Below are positions 51,532-60,818 of a stretch of DNA of 64,000 nucleotides, in pieces. Origin of the DNA: Anaerolinea thermophila UNI-1 (GTDB taxonomy: Bacteria > Chloroflexota > Anaerolineae > Anaerolineales > Anaerolineaceae); assembly GCF_000199675.1 (NCBI RefSeq), contig NC_014960.1, positions 2,852,001-2,916,000 of the forward strand, given 5' to 3'. The position numbers and the translations under genes are program-made. Positions within the stretch are counted from its first letter, which is position 1. Each line of letters opens with the position of its first letter. The notes below the pieces were generated by a model. The model was given only the letters and a program-made list of their open reading frames with translations. It was not told the origin of the DNA and ran no database searches.

Positions 51532-52912
51532 GTTTGTTCAACTGCAGGCGCTCCAATCCTTTGAGAATGTTGGGATTCTGCATCATGACCCGCCAGACCA
51601 TCTCATCTTCATAATTTGCCAGCATCAGCAGTGAGATGCCCTTATCAATGCCAATCACATCGCTGGCATACCATCTGGCAGTCAAATTATACGCATCTTT
51701 AAACCCGTATCGTCCCTTCAGGTTTTCCAGAGTGTAGTAATGAAGCATAGCGCGCAGAGAGTCCTCCGGCGTGAAGACGATTGAGCCAATGGCACCTGCA
51801 GGCGGAACGGTATCGTCCACATAATGGGCTTTGTTGTCGAAGCCTGACGGCGGAGCGCCGTACCTGCCTTCATATCCCTTGGGACCATCGCAGGCGGTCA
51901 AACCCCAGGCATTGGGACCCAGCGTTAGATACTTTGCATCCATAGCCTCCGCAAAGCGCACTTGCGCCAGCGAGGCTTGCACCGAGTTATCAAACCAGTC
52001 CACACCTTTCTGGTCGGTATAGCCGCGAAAATCAATCCAGGCATGGCTGAACTGGTAGGTAAACAGGGAGCCAAACCAGGAATGAATGAAGGGCTTCACC
52101 CCTTCCCCATATTTGGCAGTATGGCGGGTGAAGGTGTAGTAAGGTGTGGCATCCACCGGATGAGTGTCCGACCCAGCCGCCAGCACGTAAAGCATCAACT
52201 GCTCGGCGTAAAAGTCCCAGTGCCCTTCAAAGCCCTTTTCGGGGCGGTATGCCATGTAAAACATCTGACGGGACTCATCCAGAAACCAGCCCCAGTTCAC
52301 CTCATCGTACAGACGCTGAGCCTTCTGCTGGACTTCCCCGCCAAAGTACTGCCCCGCCGAAAGCACTCCCATGAACAAGATGGCCGTGTCAATACTGGAC
52401 ACTTCGCTCTGCCAGGCGCGTTTGCCAGTCTGCATATCCACAAAATGGTAGTAAAAGCCCTCCACCCGTTCCATGTTTGCCAGCGTATCCAGTGTGCGGC
52501 TGACCCGCTCATAGGCTTGCTCGCGGGTGATATAGCCTTTCTCCACGCCGATGAGATACGCCGTCAGCCCAAACCCCAGCGACGCCATGCTGGCAATGCC
52601 TTCCGAGCCGGGGAAGCGGTCGCGAATCAACCCGTAGCCGGGGCTGTCCGGATCGGTATTGGCTTGCTCCCAGAAGAAATCGAACGCCCCTTTCATCTCG
52701 TAAGCGATGACCTCTTCAGGGGTGGCAAGAGTCGGGGTTGGCGATGGAACAGGCGAAGGCTCTGCTGTAGGCGTGAAAGTGGGCAACGGCGGAGTGGACG
52801 TAGCGCTTGCTGTCACCGTTGGATTCGGTTCAGGAGACAACGTAGCAGAAGGCACAGCGCAGGAAGAAAAAACAAACGCCAGCAGAGAAAGAAAGACAAT
52901 TAATTTATTCAC
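51524..52912 (-). CDS. glycoamylase-domain lipoprotein
   Basis: The protein is 462 residues with lipobox FSSC (Cys about 18) followed by a Pro/Thr/Ser linker (to about 65). The glycoamylase domain follows: PGYGLIRDRFPGSEGIASMASLGFGLTAYLIG, SEVSSIDTAILFMGVLSAGQ, WDFYAEQLMLYVLAAG, FTYQFSHAWIDFRGYTDQKGVDWFDN, PNAWGLTACDGPKGYEGRYG, and VDDTVPPAGAIGSIVFTPED. It is a clear paralogue of the cytosolic protein at 49266. Surface-anchored, it would trim the glycan before import. It overlaps both neighbours by 8 nt. Confidence 0.88.
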   Translation of the reverse strand: MNKLIVFLSLLAFVFSSCAVPSATLSPEPNPTVTASATSTPPLPTFTPTAEPSPVPSPTPTLATPEEVIAYEMKGAFDFFWEQANTDPDSPGYGLIRDRFPGSEGIASMASLGFGLTAYLIGVEKGYITREQAYERVSRTLDTLANMERVEGFYYHFVDMQTGKRAWQSEVSSIDTAILFMGVLSAGQYFGGEVQQKAQRLYDEVNWGWFLDESRQMFYMAYRPEKGFEGHWDFYAEQLMLYVLAAGSDTHPVDATPYYTFTRHTAKYGEGVKPFIHSWFGSLFTYQFSHAWIDFRGYTDQKGVDWFDNSVQASLAQVRFAEAMDAKYLTLGPNAWGLTACDGPKGYEGRYGAPPSGFDNKAHYVDDTVPPAGAIGSIVFTPEDSLRAMLHYYTLENLKGRYGFKDAYNLTARWYASDVIGIDKGISLLMLANYEDEMVWRVMMQNPNILKGLERLQLNKHG

Positions 52913-53837
52913 CGGTAATTCCTGACCTTTCTACAGATTCGACGAACCATTTCTGCATCACAAAGTACATCAGCAGAAGTGGCAAAATGTTAAGGAATGT
53001 CCCGCTCATTTTCACCGCTTCGTTGATTCGGTCAAAAATATTAACCATACCCGGCGGATAGAGGTTTTCGTACGCCTGGGTAAACTTTGCCAACTGCATG
53101 GGCAGAGTCTGGATTCCCCCTTCGAGGAAAATAACCGTCAGATACGTCTCATTCCAGTACCAGACGATGGAGAAAATGATAGAAATGACATACGCCGGAA
53201 TTGCCGTCGGCACAGCAATGCGCGCAAAGACCAGCCAATCCGAAGCCCCATCCAGGCGGGCGGCTTCCTCCAGCACTTTGGGCATGGAGATAAAAGTCTG
53301 ATAGAAGATAAGGATGAAAATGGCACTGCGGTAGCCCTGTCCAAAGGTGGCTGGCAGGATGAGCGACAGAATATTGCCCAGCAACCCCAATTCGCGGTAG
53401 GTGAGCATCTGCGGGATGACGGTGGTCTGCGGGGGGATGATGAAGGTTGCCAGAATCAAGCCCATAACCAGGTGCTTGCCTGGAAAACGATAGCGCGCCA
53501 GCCCGTAGCCAATCACCGAACACACCAGCGTCTGGATGAGAGACGGAGCTACGCTGACCAGGATGGTGTTCATCAGGTTCACCGGGTAGTTCAGCACCCG
53601 AAAGGCTTTGACGTAATTGCCCAGGTACAACTCGGTAGGCACCCACTGCACCATGGGGTTGAGCAAATCCTGCGGGCTTTTGATGCTGGTGACAAACATG
53701 AACAACAGCGGGTAGAGGTAAACAAAACCAATAGCAATGAGAAGCAGGTAAAGGAACACGGTGAAGAGCGCTCCGTAACTGGTGCGGCTTCCCAGCAACC
53801 ACACGCGAATACGTTCTCTGTTCAGCGGAATCTCCAT
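52905..53837 (-). CDS. carbohydrate ABC transporter permease (MalG type)
   Basis: The protein is 310 residues with six helices. The EAA-type cytoplasmic loop is VLEEAARLDGASDWLVFARIAVPTAIPAYV. The C-terminal helix text (SGTFLNILPLLLMYFVMQKWFVESVERSGITGE) fits the MalG/UgpE side, including the terminal GxxGK-like end (SGITGE). It pairs with the permease at 53847-54728. Overlaps the glycoamylase lipoprotein by 8 nt. Confidence 0.93.
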   Translation of the reverse strand: MEIPLNRERIRVWLLGSRTSYGALFTVFLYLLLIAIGFVYLYPLLFMFVTSIKSPQDLLNPMVQWVPTELYLGNYVKAFRVLNYPVNLMNTILVSVAPSLIQTLVCSVIGYGLARYRFPGKHLVMGLILATFIIPPQTTVIPQMLTYRELGLLGNILSLILPATFGQGYRSAIFILIFYQTFISMPKVLEEAARLDGASDWLVFARIAVPTAIPAYVISIIFSIVWYWNETYLTVIFLEGGIQTLPMQLAKFTQAYENLYPPGMVNIFDRINEAVKMSGTFLNILPLLLMYFVMQKWFVESVERSGITGE

Positions 53838-53846
53838 ATCCCTCCC

Positions 53847-54728
53847 TTACCGTTCCTTTGTACCAAAGGTCAACCCGCCGTATACCACAGCCAGCAACAG
53901 CACCAGCGCCAGGAAGAAAATGTACGACATAGCACTGGCGTAACCGATACCCCCCTGCACATCATAAGTGCGGGAGTAAATGTAACGGATAACCTCATTC
54001 TCAGAGAAGTGCGATAGGGTAATGATCGTATACACCGCGTTGACAATGGTGGTGGGCGTCAACGCCGGCAGGGTAATCTTCCAGAACGATTCCCACGCCG
54101 AAGCGCCGTCAATGGCGGCGGCTTCGTAGATGCTGTGATCAATCTTCTGGAAACCTGCCAGGTAAATCAAAATCTGTACACCGGAAAACCACAGAATAAG
54201 AATGAACGAGGTGAGCAGGTACTCCACCGGATTGCGCAAATACGTGGGCAGTCCCTGCAGGAACTGCATCACCGCCGCAGAGGATGCCACCTGTGGAGCC
54301 GATGCCGCTCCCTGAGCCGCCAGTTCCTTGATGACCGGTCCGCTGGTGATGACCACCGGCAGGAAGAAAATGGTGCGGAACACCCCGCGCAGTTTGAAGC
54401 GCAAATTAAGCAACAAGGCAATGATCATGGAGAAAATCAGCACCACCGGCACCGAAACCAGCGTCTTGATGACATACTCAATGAGCAGTTCAACGAAATT
54501 GGGGTCGGTGAACAAAGCCCGGGTGTAATTCTGCCACTCACGGAAGTCCATGACGATCCCTGTAGCGGTCACGGTAACCTCATTCATGCTGTAGCGCAGG
54601 GTTTCCACCATCGGCGCCAGGGTAAACACCAGAAAGCCCACAATCCAGATGAAGACGAAAGCGTAGCCATGCAGGGCTTCGCGCGTGCGATGCTTCATCT
54701 CCCCGCGGAGCAGTTTCTGAACGTTCAT
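53847..54728 (-). CDS. carbohydrate ABC transporter permease (MalF type)
   Basis: AGGAGGTGCGCC lies directly before ATG 54728, which also overlaps the DUF5696 stop as ATGA, so this start is firm. The 293-residue product has six helices, an extra loop after helix 3 (ELAAQGAASAPQVASSAAVM), and the EAA loop IYEAAAIDGASAWESFWKITLPALTPTTIV. It partners the MalG-type permease that follows. Loops of this type occur in MalF-like subunits of large-oligosaccharide importers. Confidence 0.93.
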   Translation of the reverse strand: MNVQKLLRGEMKHRTREALHGYAFVFIWIVGFLVFTLAPMVETLRYSMNEVTVTATGIVMDFREWQNYTRALFTDPNFVELLIEYVIKTLVSVPVVLIFSMIIALLLNLRFKLRGVFRTIFFLPVVITSGPVIKELAAQGAASAPQVASSAAVMQFLQGLPTYLRNPVEYLLTSFILILWFSGVQILIYLAGFQKIDHSIYEAAAIDGASAWESFWKITLPALTPTTIVNAVYTIITLSHFSENEVIRYIYSRTYDVQGGIGYASAMSYIFFLALVLLLAVVYGGLTFGTKER

Positions 54729-56968
54729 GGCGCACCTCCTGTTATCTCGCCCTCCAGCAAAAGCGCGTCCCGCGCCGGGATGGTTACCCCGCCCACCTGC
54801 ACCGGTTGAGCCGTGTAATTGACCGCAATCTGTTTGCCGTTGCTGTAGGTCACCAGCACCACCCCTTCCTGCACCACCGTCCGCGCAACCATGCTCGCCC
54901 CGCGCACCGCGCCTAGACGGGCATTCAGCCAGGCATATACCCGCTCGATTTCTCCGCGCCACTGCTCAATGGATGAGGTATAAATCCAGCGCGAACGGGT
55001 TTCAAGGATTTTCGCCGTCTCTTCCTGCGTCACAAAGAACGAGGGATATGCCCCAAAATCGGCGTGGCGCAAGAGGTCTTCCTGCAAATCGGGCGAGAAG
55101 TTAAGCGCCTGCCCGTAGTAAGGCACGGAACCGGAAAGCACAATCTGCAAAAACGGCACGGTGTCGGTAGTGTAAAGGTAACCACTGCTGGAGATGGGAA
55201 GGTCATATACTGCACTGGCGATGCCCCACAAATAATCATTGGGCGCATACAAGCCTGTAGAGACCGGCAACCCTCTCAGAAAATCCTGATAAGCAAGAAT
55301 GGTTTGCTCACGGTTCAGCGGTGGTCTGGTACGGTAATCGCTATAGAGCATCCCGCCGATACCGTCCAGCGCCAGCCCTGCCGAAGGGAAATCCCGGGAA
55401 AGGTCTGCACTCAGGGACTTGAGGCGGTCGCTGAGCGCCTCAAGGTTGAGGAAGTACTGGGCTTTGTAGCGGTTGTAGCCTGTAAGGTTAAGGTTGGCAA
55501 TGGAACGCGCCAGGTCAAAACGCGGCGAATACCCGGGTTCGTCCCACACCGCCGCCTGCGGATCAAGGTAAAGGGAGAGACGCCCGCCCTGCTCTATGAC
55601 TTGCTCTACCAGCGCGCGCAAATCTGCCTTTGAACCCAGCGCTGATTCCAGTCTGAGCGTGCGCGGGAACATGCTCGAAGCGCCCAGTGTCTGCCAGCCG
55701 TACAGAATCACCTCCGGGTGATTAACCTGTAAGGACTGGAGAATCTGTCTCATCTGTTCGAAAGTAGTCATGGGAATGGCTTCGTTCCACAAAAGTACCT
55801 TCTTGCGTTCGGCGTTGAGGAACTCCAGGCGGATACCGATGTTCTCATCCGGCACAGGAATGGATTTCAACGCCCCCTGGTCTATCAGATACTGCCGGTA
55901 ACTGCGCGCCATGCCCACGTAATCGCTCTCCCCGCCAGTGAGGAAGCGGTAATGCAGAATCACGTCAAACGCGTTCGTTTGCGGTTGCAAGACCGTCACG
56001 CCGGTCCCGGCGCGGTTGGTGGGCTGGAAGTAACTCTCGTTGTAGATGAAAGCATAATGCAGGAAGTTGAACTGGGTGATTATCCCTGCCGGATGGGCTT
56101 GAATTTCGGCATACCCTGCGCCGCGCTCCAGCACCGCCAAGTAAGCGTTCTGATGATAGCCATGCACCATGCCAATCACCGGGACAGAAACCCGGAAAGG
56201 TCGGCGCAAATCGGGATCGAACGGCATGGAAGTAGTCATACCCAAATCCGCGCCGTACACCCTGCCGTAAAACATGTTCTTGGCTTTGGTCTGCTCGCTG
56301 AAGCGGATGAGCGCACCGGAGCCATCGGGCAGGAACATATACCCAGGCACCTCATCTCCACGGGTGGCGGCAAAGAAGGGGTAAACGTACAGCACCCCCA
56401 GTTTGAATTTCTCATTCTCCTGACGAATGCGCTCAAAAGGCACTTCCACACGCACACCGTCTTTTTCGAGAATCAGGTTAACGCCAATGGTAATTGCCGG
56501 TTCGGTAAAGGTGACCTGCGCCTCGATTCCCTGCTCCACCGGAGTGACCTCGATGGTATGCTTGGCATTGGTGATGGAAGCCCGCTTGGGTGTGGCTTTC
56601 TGATCCAGATAATCTATGCTGATGCCGCTTTGCGCAAAGGCTGTCCAGGTTTTGTTCAGACGATCCTCGCGGGTCACTTCGTCCAGATTGGAGTGCCAGA
56701 CATAGCCACTGCGCCGATCCACCACCTTGAACGCCAAACGCTCAAAATCCACAAACAAACGGTAGGTCTCGTTTTCCGCCACCAGACGGTAAGACTTGGG
56801 GATGTCCTGACGAATCTCCCAGTCGGTGCGCAGGGTATCCACATGGGTGTACTGATTGGTGGAATAGGTATCGGACAGGCGCATGGCTTGGAGCGGTTGA
56901 ACCCCCACGCTCAACACCAGCACCACCAGCAAGAGCACTTTTCCAGAAAAGTTCAGCGCTTTAGCCAC
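54725..56968 (-). CDS. DUF5696-like secreted protein, putative glycosidase
   Basis: GTG 56968 is preceded by AGGAGGTCAGACTCC. The 747-residue product has a signal peptide (VAKALNFSGKVLLLVVLVLS...LQA). Residues 30-280 form beta-rich text (WEIRQDIPKSYRLVAENETY, VVDRRSGYVWHSNLDEV, PGYMFLPDGSGALIRF). Residues about 370-650 look like a TIM barrel: RLEFLNAERKKVLLWNEAIP, NHPEVILYGWQTLGASSM, SAGLALDGIGGMLYSDYRT (Asp in a strand end as in clan GH-D/GH101-type enzymes) and YTTDTVPFLQIVLSGSVPYYG. The domain architecture suits an uncharacterised glycoside hydrolase; function is inferred. It sits between the NHL-Yip1 gene and a permease pair, coupled to both. Confidence 0.7.
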   Translation of the reverse strand: MAKALNFSGKVLLLVVLVLSVGVQPLQAMRLSDTYSTNQYTHVDTLRTDWEIRQDIPKSYRLVAENETYRLFVDFERLAFKVVDRRSGYVWHSNLDEVTREDRLNKTWTAFAQSGISIDYLDQKATPKRASITNAKHTIEVTPVEQGIEAQVTFTEPAITIGVNLILEKDGVRVEVPFERIRQENEKFKLGVLYVYPFFAATRGDEVPGYMFLPDGSGALIRFSEQTKAKNMFYGRVYGADLGMTTSMPFDPDLRRPFRVSVPVIGMVHGYHQNAYLAVLERGAGYAEIQAHPAGIITQFNFLHYAFIYNESYFQPTNRAGTGVTVLQPQTNAFDVILHYRFLTGGESDYVGMARSYRQYLIDQGALKSIPVPDENIGIRLEFLNAERKKVLLWNEAIPMTTFEQMRQILQSLQVNHPEVILYGWQTLGASSMFPRTLRLESALGSKADLRALVEQVIEQGGRLSLYLDPQAAVWDEPGYSPRFDLARSIANLNLTGYNRYKAQYFLNLEALSDRLKSLSADLSRDFPSAGLALDGIGGMLYSDYRTRPPLNREQTILAYQDFLRGLPVSTGLYAPNDYLWGIASAVYDLPISSSGYLYTTDTVPFLQIVLSGSVPYYGQALNFSPDLQEDLLRHADFGAYPSFFVTQEETAKILETRSRWIYTSSIEQWRGEIERVYAWLNARLGAVRGASMVARTVVQEGVVLVTYSNGKQIAVNYTAQPVQVGGVTIPARDALLLEGEITGGAP

Positions 56969-58973
56969 GGAGTCTGACCTCCTGCAAAATACCATGAACG
57001 AAGTCAAATAACTGCCCGAAAAGCACGTAGAGGATGTAGCCCGTGAGCAGGAACATGCCCATGGTGAAGAGAGTGATGAGGATGTTGCGCACGGTTTCGG
57101 AGAACGAATAATTATGAATTTCCATCACCATCAGGAAAAGCATCAAACCCACCCAGGCATACATCAACTGCATGGAGAAGGTGTAGATAAACACCTCGTT
57201 GAGGGTTAAGACGTTGGAAAGCAAAGCAATCGGCACACAAAACAGCGCGTAAGGGAATAAACTGTACGCCGTGCCAATGACTACATCGCGCACCCTGCCT
57301 TCGCCGTCGCTGATGGTCGAAACCAGGTAGTTGGCGGCGTTCCACAGGAAAATCAGCCCCAGCGTGTAGAGGATTTCATTCTCCACCCGTATAAACGTAG
57401 GAGAGGCATACGGATTGAAGGGAAAAGCAGTGAGGTACAGCGAGAGAACACGCGAGGCCACCACCCAGGCATAAATCACAAAGGCAAATCCCAGACTGCC
57501 TCGCAATTTCTTCTTGATGTAGTAAAAACTATCGGCTGGCTGTTTAATGAAGCGGAAAAGGAAGACAAAATCATCTACCCACTGATAGCGAGCCAGTCCA
57601 CCCAGCCACTGCCGCAGAGGATCCAACCAGCGTTTACGGCGTTCGACACGCTGGAAAATGCTCTGCGCCAGCGAAAAGCCAATCAATCCTAAAATAAAGG
57701 GAGAAAGGTACTTCTGCAACACCACGTTGCGCAGTTCCCAGAAGGCTTGCGAGTATCCCTGGCGGTCGTAAGCGTAACGGTAGGACTGCAATGCGCGCGG
57801 AAAATCGCGCTCTTTGAAGTAGGCATCTGCCAGTGCCTGATACGCCAGGATAAACGAACCGTTATAGGTGAGAATTTCCTGGAAATACGGCTTGGCTTCA
57901 CTGTAAAAGCCTTCCATGTACAGGCGCACGCCCTGATGCACGCGGTTGGCAAACTCGGTGGCTTTGTAAATCACCACCGCGTTCTTGTCCTTATCTAGCA
58001 CGTAAATCTGTCCCTGATAACGCGCCACTGCCGTGGGATTGACGAGCGTGCCCATGCGCTGATCGCCCTGGTCTTTGGCTTTGAAGCGGAAGAGCAAAAA
58101 GCCCTTGGTGTCGTACTCGTAAATCTCACCCTCGGCGCTTACCGCTACCAGCAAGCCATCCTCGCTGACATGAACATCGCGGAAGGCGGATGAACCCACC
58201 ATATCGGGGAAGATATTCTTGCCCGCAATGGTAAATTTGCGGATGCTTTTGTTGGGGGACGTCCCAGCAGTGATGGTGTACACCATTGCCTGATGGTCAA
58301 TGGCAATGTTGGACGGTGAGGCGGCTTCGTTCTTGACGAACTGCTCCAGTTGCTCTTTGGTGAGGAACAGGCGTTGCAACACCATCTTGAGCGACATGGT
58401 AGCCGTGTTCGCGCCAAAATAGCCGATAAAGCGTCCGTCCATGTTCATCTGCACCACGCCGTTGACCGAGCCTTCGCTGATAATATAGAGATTCTTGCGC
58501 TGATCCACGGCAATCTTGCGCGGGAGAAATTCGCGCGTCTTGCCAAACAAAGGCTCTTTGGGGCGTCCAAATTCCTTAAAGAGAGTGCCGTCGGGCTGGA
58601 AGATGAACACTTCGTTTTTCTTGGCATCGGCAACGTAAATCATGCCGTCTTCGTCCACAAACAAACCGGTGGGACTTTGCAAAACACCTTTGCCGATAAC
58701 GGCTGTTTCCTGCAAATCCTGATTAAATTGCACAATTCTGCCCTTGCCCGTATCCGCCACAAAGAGCGTACCATCGGGCAGGATGACCATATCCTCAGCG
58801 CCCGAGATGGGCAAATCCACCTCTGCCACAGGAACGTAAGCGTCCTGGGTCATGAACAAGCGCCCGCCCGGTCCCAGCGCCCAGGTGGTGTACGGCGGGT
58901 CGGCGCTGGCTTGCGTTTTCGGCAGAGCAAGCAGAATGAGGAACATCAGCAGGACAAAACGAAACTTTTTCAT
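56961..58973 (-). CDS. secreted NHL propeller - TPR - Yip1-type membrane protein
   Basis: The protein is 670 residues. Signal peptide (FRFVLLMFLILLALPKTQA), then an NHL-type six-bladed propeller to about 350 (DMVILPDGTLFVADTGKGRIVQF, SPTGLFVDEDGMIYVADAKKNEVFIF, NPTAVARYQGQIYVLDKDKNAVV). A TPR-like helical pair follows (FYSEAKPYFQEILTYNGSFILAYQALADAYF), then one helix (LSPFILGLIGFSLAQSIF) and a C-terminal Yip1-like block of five helices (490-665) with GTAYSLFPYALFCVPIALLS. The propeller would lie outside, near the binding proteins. No such subunit is part of standard sugar ABC importers, so it may be a docking or sensor component. Confidence 0.75.
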   Translation of the reverse strand: MKKFRFVLLMFLILLALPKTQASADPPYTTWALGPGGRLFMTQDAYVPVAEVDLPISGAEDMVILPDGTLFVADTGKGRIVQFNQDLQETAVIGKGVLQSPTGLFVDEDGMIYVADAKKNEVFIFQPDGTLFKEFGRPKEPLFGKTREFLPRKIAVDQRKNLYIISEGSVNGVVQMNMDGRFIGYFGANTATMSLKMVLQRLFLTKEQLEQFVKNEAASPSNIAIDHQAMVYTITAGTSPNKSIRKFTIAGKNIFPDMVGSSAFRDVHVSEDGLLVAVSAEGEIYEYDTKGFLLFRFKAKDQGDQRMGTLVNPTAVARYQGQIYVLDKDKNAVVIYKATEFANRVHQGVRLYMEGFYSEAKPYFQEILTYNGSFILAYQALADAYFKERDFPRALQSYRYAYDRQGYSQAFWELRNVVLQKYLSPFILGLIGFSLAQSIFQRVERRKRWLDPLRQWLGGLARYQWVDDFVFLFRFIKQPADSFYYIKKKLRGSLGFAFVIYAWVVASRVLSLYLTAFPFNPYASPTFIRVENEILYTLGLIFLWNAANYLVSTISDGEGRVRDVVIGTAYSLFPYALFCVPIALLSNVLTLNEVFIYTFSMQLMYAWVGLMLFLMVMEIHNYSFSETVRNILITLFTMGMFLLTGYILYVLFGQLFDFVHGILQEVRLRG

Positions 58974-59878
58974 CCCTTCAGCCCTGAATGAGACATGGTA
59001 CTCATCACCTGACTCTGCATGAAGATAAAGATGATGAGGTTCGGCAGAAACATAATCAGAGAAGCCGCGGCGGCAATGCCCTGCCCTGCTACCACATTCG
59101 CGCCTGTGGTTGTCGATGTGAGCGTGGTGAGGTAGAAGGCAAAGGTCTTTAAACTCTCATTGTTGATGTAGAGTGCCGAAGTATCGGCATTGTTCCATGC
59201 CGCCTGGAACGAGAGGATGGCAATGGTGGCAATTGCCGGGCGAATCATCGGCAGGATAATCTGCCAGTAAATCCACACATCGGATGCGCCGTCAATTTGC
59301 GCGGCTTCCACCACCTCGTCAGGAATACCGTCAATGAACTGCTTAATGAGGAACAGTCCAACGGGCATTGCCAGCATGGGCAGGATGTGCACCCAGAAGG
59401 TATCCATCAGATGCAGGCGCTCGATGATGAGGAAGCGCGGAATGGTCACGGCAATGGGGACAAACATCAGCGCCACCGTGTTGATGGCGAACAGGGTCTG
59501 CTTGAGTTTGAAGCGTTTCTTGGAGAGCGCATACGCCGCCGTAGAAGAAACCACCACCGAAGCCGCCACTGTCACCACCGTAACCAGAATGCTGTTGAAC
59601 AGGTAACGGCTGACGGGGATACTGGAAGCCGACATACGACTGAACAAATCTATAAAATTTTTCAGCGTAGGGTTGACGACAAAGAAGCGCGGCGGGTAGG
59701 CAAATAACTCATCCGGCGGTTTGAAGGCATGAGAAAAGATGAAAACCATCGGCAGAAGCATGAACGCCGAGAGGGGAAGCAGAATCAGGTAAAACTTCAA
59801 CTGGCTGGGATGAAATCCCTGCGGGTTAATGCCGCGGTTGCGGTAACTGGACGAAAATTGAAACCATCTTCTACGCAT
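58970..59878 (-). CDS. carbohydrate ABC transporter permease (MalG type), second pair
   Basis: ATG 59878 follows GAGAGGCTTGCC, 10 bp after the upstream stop; the frame upstream overlaps that gene. The 302-residue product has six helices, the EAA loop VVEAAQIDGASDVWIYWQIILPMIRPAIA and an AGQGIAAAASLIMFLPNLIIFIFMQSQV end with the final SGLKG motif of MalG-type subunits. It pairs with the permease at 59889-60818. Overlaps the NHL-Yip1 gene by 4 nt. Confidence 0.93.
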   Translation of the reverse strand: MRRRWFQFSSSYRNRGINPQGFHPSQLKFYLILLPLSAFMLLPMVFIFSHAFKPPDELFAYPPRFFVVNPTLKNFIDLFSRMSASSIPVSRYLFNSILVTVVTVAASVVVSSTAAYALSKKRFKLKQTLFAINTVALMFVPIAVTIPRFLIIERLHLMDTFWVHILPMLAMPVGLFLIKQFIDGIPDEVVEAAQIDGASDVWIYWQIILPMIRPAIATIAILSFQAAWNNADTSALYINNESLKTFAFYLTTLTSTTTGANVVAGQGIAAAASLIMFLPNLIIFIFMQSQVMSTMSHSGLKG

Positions 59879-59888
59879 GGCAAGCCTC

Positions 59889-60818
59889 TCAATCTTCTCT
59901 GAACAGCCGATTTGCCACCCGGGCAAAGAACCACACCATCAACAACAGCACCACCGAAACTGCCGCGGCATAACCCATTTCGTAACGCAGAAAGCCGTAA
60001 TCCTCAATGTGATTGACAATCAATTGACCGGCGTACTGCGGGGTGGGATTACTCCCGGACAGGGTTACACCAATCGCCCCCGCCTGGAAGGTCGCCACAA
60101 TTGCCATCACCGCCCCAAAGAGCATTTGCGGCTTCATTGAGGGGATGGTGATGTAAATGATTTCTTGAAAGCGGTTACGGATACCGTCAATACTGCCCGC
60201 CTCGTACAGTTCAGGGTTGATTTCCAGAATGCCCGCCAGCATGGCTAAGAAGCCCACCCCCATACTGCTCCACAGGGTGACGATGATCATGATGGGCATG
60301 AGGTACTGAGGGGACTGCAGCCACTGGATGGGTTCCTGAATCAGATTGAGGCTGAGCAGGAAACTGTTGAGATAGCCCGTCTGATCGCCGCTGAAGAGCG
60401 CCTGCCAAACCACCGTCATGGCAACCCCAGCGGTCATCGAAGGGGAGTACAGAATCAGGGCAAAGATGGTGCGGGGGACTTTGGGCAATTGCGCCAGCAT
60501 CCATGCCAGGATGAAGGCAAGCAAATACCCGCCTGGGCCAACAATCACGGCAAACTGAATGGTGTTGGGCAGGACATAGCGCATGAAGATATCATCCTGC
60601 GTCAGCAGGGTGATGTAATTCTTCAAGGCAAGGAAGCGCGGCGGCTGAATGGTGTCAAAGAAGGTAAAGGAAAGCAAAATGGCCACAGCCACAGGAATGG
60701 CAATGAAAATGAGAAACATCAGCGCATAGCCGGAGATGAAGCCATAAGCGCTGGCTTCTTTCATCCACCACTTCTTCAATGAGGACATGAAGGAAGATTG
60801 CGGTTTAGCGGTCTGCAT
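59889..60818 (-). CDS. carbohydrate ABC transporter permease (MalF type), second pair
   Basis: The protein is 309 residues with six helices; the EAA loop is ELYEAGSIDGIRNRFQEIIYITIPSMKPQML. The N-terminal text (SAYGFISGYALMFLIFIAIPVAVAILLSF) and the periplasmic loop suit MalF-type subunits without the large MalF loop. It overlaps the giant binding-protein gene by 14 nt, so that protein is most likely its dedicated receptor. Confidence 0.93.
   Translation of the reverse strand: MQTAKPQSSFMSSLKKWWMKEASAYGFISGYALMFLIFIAIPVAVAILLSFTFFDTIQPPRFLALKNYITLLTQDDIFMRYVLPNTIQFAVIVGPGGYLLAFILAWMLAQLPKVPRTIFALILYSPSMTAGVAMTVVWQALFSGDQTGYLNSFLLSLNLIQEPIQWLQSPQYLMPIMIIVTLWSSMGVGFLAMLAGILEINPELYEAGSIDGIRNRFQEIIYITIPSMKPQMLFGAVMAIVATFQAGAIGVTLSGSNPTPQYAGQLIVNHIEDYGFLRYEMGYAAAVSVVLLLMVWFFARVANRLFRED

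Noticed and set aside
52707..52925. Gly/Val repeat-rich small plus-strand frame
   Set aside because: It is the antisense reading of the Pro/Thr/Ser linker of the glycoamylase lipoprotein.
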